Assembly (NCBI GenBank): GCA_040223615.1
Contig: JAVKFY010000030.1
Span: forward strand, 1-64,000
Origin: JAVKFY01 sp040223615
Lineage (GTDB): Bacteria; Pseudomonadota; Alphaproteobacteria; GCA-2731375
Direction of reading: 5' to 3'
DNA length: 64,000 nucleotides
The translations under genes were made by a program, and so were the position numbers. The notes beneath the pieces are model-generated. The model was given only the letters and a program-made list of their open reading frames with translations, did no database searches and had not been told where the DNA came from. Numbering within the stretch: position 1 is the stretch's first letter; each line of letters opens with the position of its first letter. This document shows, piece after piece, positions 61,542 to 64,000 of this stretch.

Positions 61542-62033
61542 CTACGCCCTTTCGTTGATCGCCGCGTCGACCGCGCCGGCGGCATCGTCGGCGGCGACCT
61601 CGCTGCCAAGCAACCGACCGGCGGCGGCCGCGGCCAGTTCGGCGGCGATGGTGCGCACCTCGCCCAGCGCCTGGGTCTTGGCGGCATCGATGCGCGCCGC
61701 AGCGGCATTGGCTTCGCGCTGCAGCCGGTCGCCCAGTTCCTGCTGCCGGCGGTCGGCCTCGGCGGCCGCGGCGGCGGCCTGCTCGGCGATAATGCCGCGG
61801 GCCTCGGATCGGGCCTGGGTGACCGCTGCCTCGTACTCGGCCAGCACCTTCTCGGCCTGCTCGCGCAGGGCCGCGGCGCGGTCGAGATCGGCGGCGATAC
61901 GCTCCTGGCGCTGCTCCAGCACCGACGTGATGCGAGGCAAGGCCACGCGCGACATCAGGAAATAGAGCAGCGCGAAGGAGATCGCCAACCAGACGATCTG
62001 CGGCGCGAAGTCCTCGAGCCAGAATTGAGGCAT
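61542..62033 (-). CDS. atpF': ATP synthase subunit b'
   Basis: The 163-residue second stalk subunit has its span near residues 8-28 (FAPQIVWLAISFALLYFLM) preceded by MPQFWLED. A coiled coil rich in Ala, Glu, Arg and Gln follows. Similarity to atpF is low, as expected for b and b'. It sits between atpE and atpF on the minus strand. Confidence 0.93.
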   Translation of the reverse strand: MPQFWLEDFAPQIVWLAISFALLYFLMSRVALPRITSVLEQRQERIAADLDRAAALREQAEKVLAEYEAAVTQARSEARGIIAEQAAAAAAEADRRQQELGDRLQREANAAAARIDAAKTQALGEVRTIAAELAAAAAGRLLGSEVAADDAAGAVDAAINERA

Positions 62034-62064
62034 GGACGCCTCCTGTTCGTGAGCTAAGCGGTTC

Positions 62065-62292
62065 CTAGAACACGAACAGGATGATCAGCGCCACGACCAG
62101 CGCGAATAGCGCGATCGCCTCGGTCAGCGCGAAGCCCAGGATCACCCGGCCGAACACGGCCTGAGCGGCGCCCGGGTTGCGCATGGCGCCGGCGACGTAG
62201 TTGCCGAAGATGAGACCGATACCGATACCGGCACCGCCCATGGCGATGGCGGCGAGCCCGGCTCCGATCAGCTTAGCGGCATCTGCTTCCAT
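62065..62292 (-). CDS. atpE: ATP synthase subunit c
   Basis: The 75-residue hairpin subunit forms the proton-driven c-ring. The first helix carries the glycine-rich GGAGIGIGLIFGNYVAGAM and the loop RNPGA. The second helix has the essential proton-binding E58 in FALTEAIALFALVV. No sodium-type ligand set is evident, so proton coupling is expected. It lies between atpB and atpF'. Confidence 0.97.
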   Translation of the reverse strand: MEADAAKLIGAGLAAIAMGGAGIGIGLIFGNYVAGAMRNPGAAQAVFGRVILGFALTEAIALFALVVALIILFVF

Positions 62293-62341
62293 GATCCGTC
62301 GTCCTTCTTGGATAAATGGAGATAGGGTTGGCGGCGGAGAC

Positions 62342-63106
62342 CTAGTGCTCCAGGTGCACCGCGTCGTTCAGGTAGAGGCAGGTCAGGATGGTGAACACGT
62401 AGGCCTGCAGGCCGGCGATGGCGACTTCCAGCCCGGTCAGTGCCACGATCAGCGCGAAGGGGATGATGCCGAAGATTCCCATCTGGACCACGAAGGAGCC
62501 GAACACCTTCAGCATGGTGTGGCCAGCGGTCATGTTGGCGAACAGACGCACCGAATGGCTGATCGGGCGCATGAAGTAGGACAGCACCTCGATCGGGATC
62601 ACCAGCACCAGCAGCGCCGCCGGCACGCCCTTGGGCACGAAGAAGCTCAGGAAATGCAGCCCGTGCTTGGCCAGCGCGATGCCGGTCACCAGCACGAACA
62701 CCATGATCGCCAGCGCGCCGGTGACCGCGATGTGGCTGGTCACGGTGTAGGCGTAGGGCAGCATGCCGATCAGGTTGCAGATCAGGATGAAGGAGAACAG
62801 CGAGAACACGAAGGGGAAGTACTTGCGACCCTCCGAGCCGACGGTCTCGCGCAGCATGTCGGCGATGAACTGGTACCAGAGCTCGGCCATCGACTGCAGC
62901 CGGCCCGGCACGATCGCCCGGCCGCGCATCGCGAATGTCAGGAACAGGGTCACCGCAAAGGTGGCGACCAGCATGAAGATCGCCGCCTTGGTGAAGGTCG
63001 CGTCGATGCCGGCGATGCTCCAGGCCTCGCCGAAACGGCCGATGACGAACTGGTGCATCGGGCTGGCGTGGTCGATATGCCGCTCTGCTGCGCCTTCAGT
63101 CGCCAC
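62342..63106 (-). CDS. atpB: ATP synthase subunit a
   Basis: The 254-residue channel subunit has several membrane spans and the key arginine in HSVRLFANMTAGHTML, plus the late VFTILTCLYLNDAVHLEH end. I chose the GTG at 63106 (VATEGAAERHIDHASPMHQF) since GAGGGAG lies just upstream; the longer frame runs into atpI. The start overlaps the atpI end by 11 bases, so translation is coupled. Confidence 0.93.
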   Translation of the reverse strand: MATEGAAERHIDHASPMHQFVIGRFGEAWSIAGIDATFTKAAIFMLVATFAVTLFLTFAMRGRAIVPGRLQSMAELWYQFIADMLRETVGSEGRKYFPFVFSLFSFILICNLIGMLPYAYTVTSHIAVTGALAIMVFVLVTGIALAKHGLHFLSFFVPKGVPAALLVLVIPIEVLSYFMRPISHSVRLFANMTAGHTMLKVFGSFVVQMGIFGIIPFALIVALTGLEVAIAGLQAYVFTILTCLYLNDAVHLEH

Positions 63107-63476
63107 CCTTGGCTCCCTCGTTCCGGTCTGGCCCGGCGTTACCGCCCTGGCCGGCCTGTTTCGCGGCCGCCGCATCCATGCGGTTGGCCGCGCGTATCGC
63201 GTTGTTGATCCCGGCGGCGCCGCCCAGCACGAACATCACCAGCATCACCCACGGCGTGGTGCCCCACCATTGGTCGAACACCCAGCCCAATCCCGTCGAG
63301 ACCACCAGCGCGACGACGATCTCGATCGAGATCCGCAGCCCCGCGCCGAGCCCGCTGGCGTTCATCGTGCCGCCTTGCGGTTCCGGTGCCGTCGGCTCCA
63401 AACCCTGCGCCTGGCGCGCCTTGGCGATGCGGCTGCCAAGTTCCTCCAGTGAGGGGGGGGTCGACGGATCGGTCAT
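63096..63476 (-). CDS. atpI: ATP synthase AtpI/AtpZ-like protein
   Basis: The 126-residue protein has two membrane spans (SIEIVVALVVSTGLGWVFDQ and WVMLVMFVLGGAAGINNAI) flanked by hydrophilic ends. This fits the AtpI/AtpZ group at the head of ATP synthase operons, thought to help c-ring assembly or magnesium uptake. It leads the Fo operon, about 80 bases downstream of a near-consensus promoter. Confidence 0.88.
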   Translation of the reverse strand: MTDPSTPPSLEELGSRIAKARQAQGLEPTAPEPQGGTMNASGLGAGLRISIEIVVALVVSTGLGWVFDQWWGTTPWVMLVMFVLGGAAGINNAIRAANRMDAAAAKQAGQGGNAGPDRNEGAKGGD

Positions 63477-63557
63477 CTGCGGTCCCTAACGTCCAGAACG
63501 GTCAACGCAAGACGCAAACAACGCCGCGCCGTGCCGCCCGTCCGCCAAGGCGCCGGC

Positions 63558-63586
63558 AAAGTACGGAAGGGGGCCGGGGGTGTCAA
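63558..63586 (-). promoter_or_regulatory. Sigma-70 promoter of the atp Fo operon
   Basis: On the minus strand TTGACA (63586-63581) and TACTTT (63563-63558) are separated by exactly 17 bases, a near-consensus housekeeping promoter. It lies about 80 bases before atpI in the gap between smc and the atp genes and is the best promoter in the window. Confidence 0.75.
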
Positions 63587-63682
63587 GCGACAAAAGGTCG
63601 CGCCTAAGATATTGATTTCAAACACGTTCTTTGATGCGAACGAGAATACTTACCGCTCCCGCCGAATGCGGCCCAGCCCGGC

Positions 63683-64000
63683 TCAGGCCGAGGCGACCAG
63701 ACGTTCGGCGCGGACCAGGTCGACGCTGACCAGTTGCGAGACGCCACGTTCGGCCATGGTGACGCCGAACAGGCGGTCCATCCGCGCCATCGAGAAGGCG
63801 TGGTGGGTGACCACCAGAAAGCGAGTGCCGGTGGCGTTGGCGATCTCGGCCACCAGGTTGCAGAAGCGTTCCACGTTGGCGTCGTCGAGCGGCGCGTCGA
63901 CCTCGTCGAGCACACAGACCGGCGCCGGCTTGACCATGAACACGCCGAACAGCAGCGACAACGCGGTCAGCGCCTGTTCGCCACCCGACAGCAGCGAGAT
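63683..64000 (-). CDS. smc: Chromosome segregation protein SMC, C-terminal part
   Basis: The frame runs off the window end, so only the last 105 residues or so are seen. It contains the ABC signature [18 protein letters not shown] followed by [19 protein letters not shown], the Walker B and D-loop of SMC ATPases. The downstream [24 protein letters not shown] is the switch-His region. The end [14 protein letters not shown] is typical of alphaproteobacterial SMC. It is upstream of, and on the same strand as, the atp operon, which has its own promoter. Confidence 0.93.
   Translation of the reverse strand: MSLLSGGEQALTALSLLFGVFMVKPAPVCVLDEVDAPLDDANVERFCNLVAEIANATGTRFLVVTHHAFSMARMDRLFGVTMAERGVSQLVSVDLVRAERLVASA

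Overview
The window is a high-GC, gene-dense chromosomal segment of an alphaproteobacterium, most likely a Rhodospirillales-type lineage. The inference rests on gene order. An ATP synthase Fo operon has separate b and b' subunits. tsaD is divergent from hemC-hemD-Mic60-hemY. yqeY-dnaG-rpoD lies back to back with carA-carB-greA. Naming an order or genus from sequence alone is inference.

Left part (1-30500): a repeat-rich end, then an enolase-superfamily dehydratase divergent from a class II aldolase. Next come two tandem seven-blade FG-GAP / RTX calcium-binding proteins, then a leftward group (DHFR-like reductase, PQQ-type dehydrogenase lipoprotein, HpaB-type hydroxylase, phosphotransferase). 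These are followed by an esterase/hydrolase, small membrane and hypothetical proteins, a lone secF, a creatininase-family amidohydrolase and acetyl-CoA synthetase. A compact nitric-oxide module (NsrR-like Rrf2 regulator plus group III truncated globin) sits behind a clear palindromic operator. Two very similar membrane-embedded spermidine-synthase-like proteins flank an acyl-CoA module (CoA-ester lyase, MaoC hydratase, acyl-CoA dehydrogenase). The leftward group EVE protein, gpsA, 2OG-Fe(II) oxygenase and tsaD follows.

Middle part (30500-50750): the hemC-hemD-Mic60-hemY operon, then a visibly less GC-rich pair (CcdA-like thiol membrane protein plus MFS transporter). After it comes the most distinctive region: an apparently complete coenzyme F420 locus with npdG, cofE, cofD, cofC and fused cofG/cofH (fbiC). 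Six luciferase-like (LLM) flavin/F420-dependent oxidoreductases and one secreted, cysteine-rich beta-helix protein surround it. The biosynthetic genes make F420, NpdG reduces it with NADPH, and the LLM enzymes are the presumed users.

Right part (50750-64000) is housekeeping: rpoD, dnaG, yqeY, carA, carB, greA, a small secreted protein, the atpI-B-E-F'-F operon behind a near-consensus promoter, and the C-terminus of smc running off the end.

Non-coding highlights: two copies of a 61-nt repeat that folds as a three-way junction with compensatory base changes between copies, REP-type palindrome pairs, the NsrR operator that also covers the Shine-Dalgarno, a 13-bp inverted repeat directly in front of one spermidine-synthase-like gene, and two good sigma-70 promoters.
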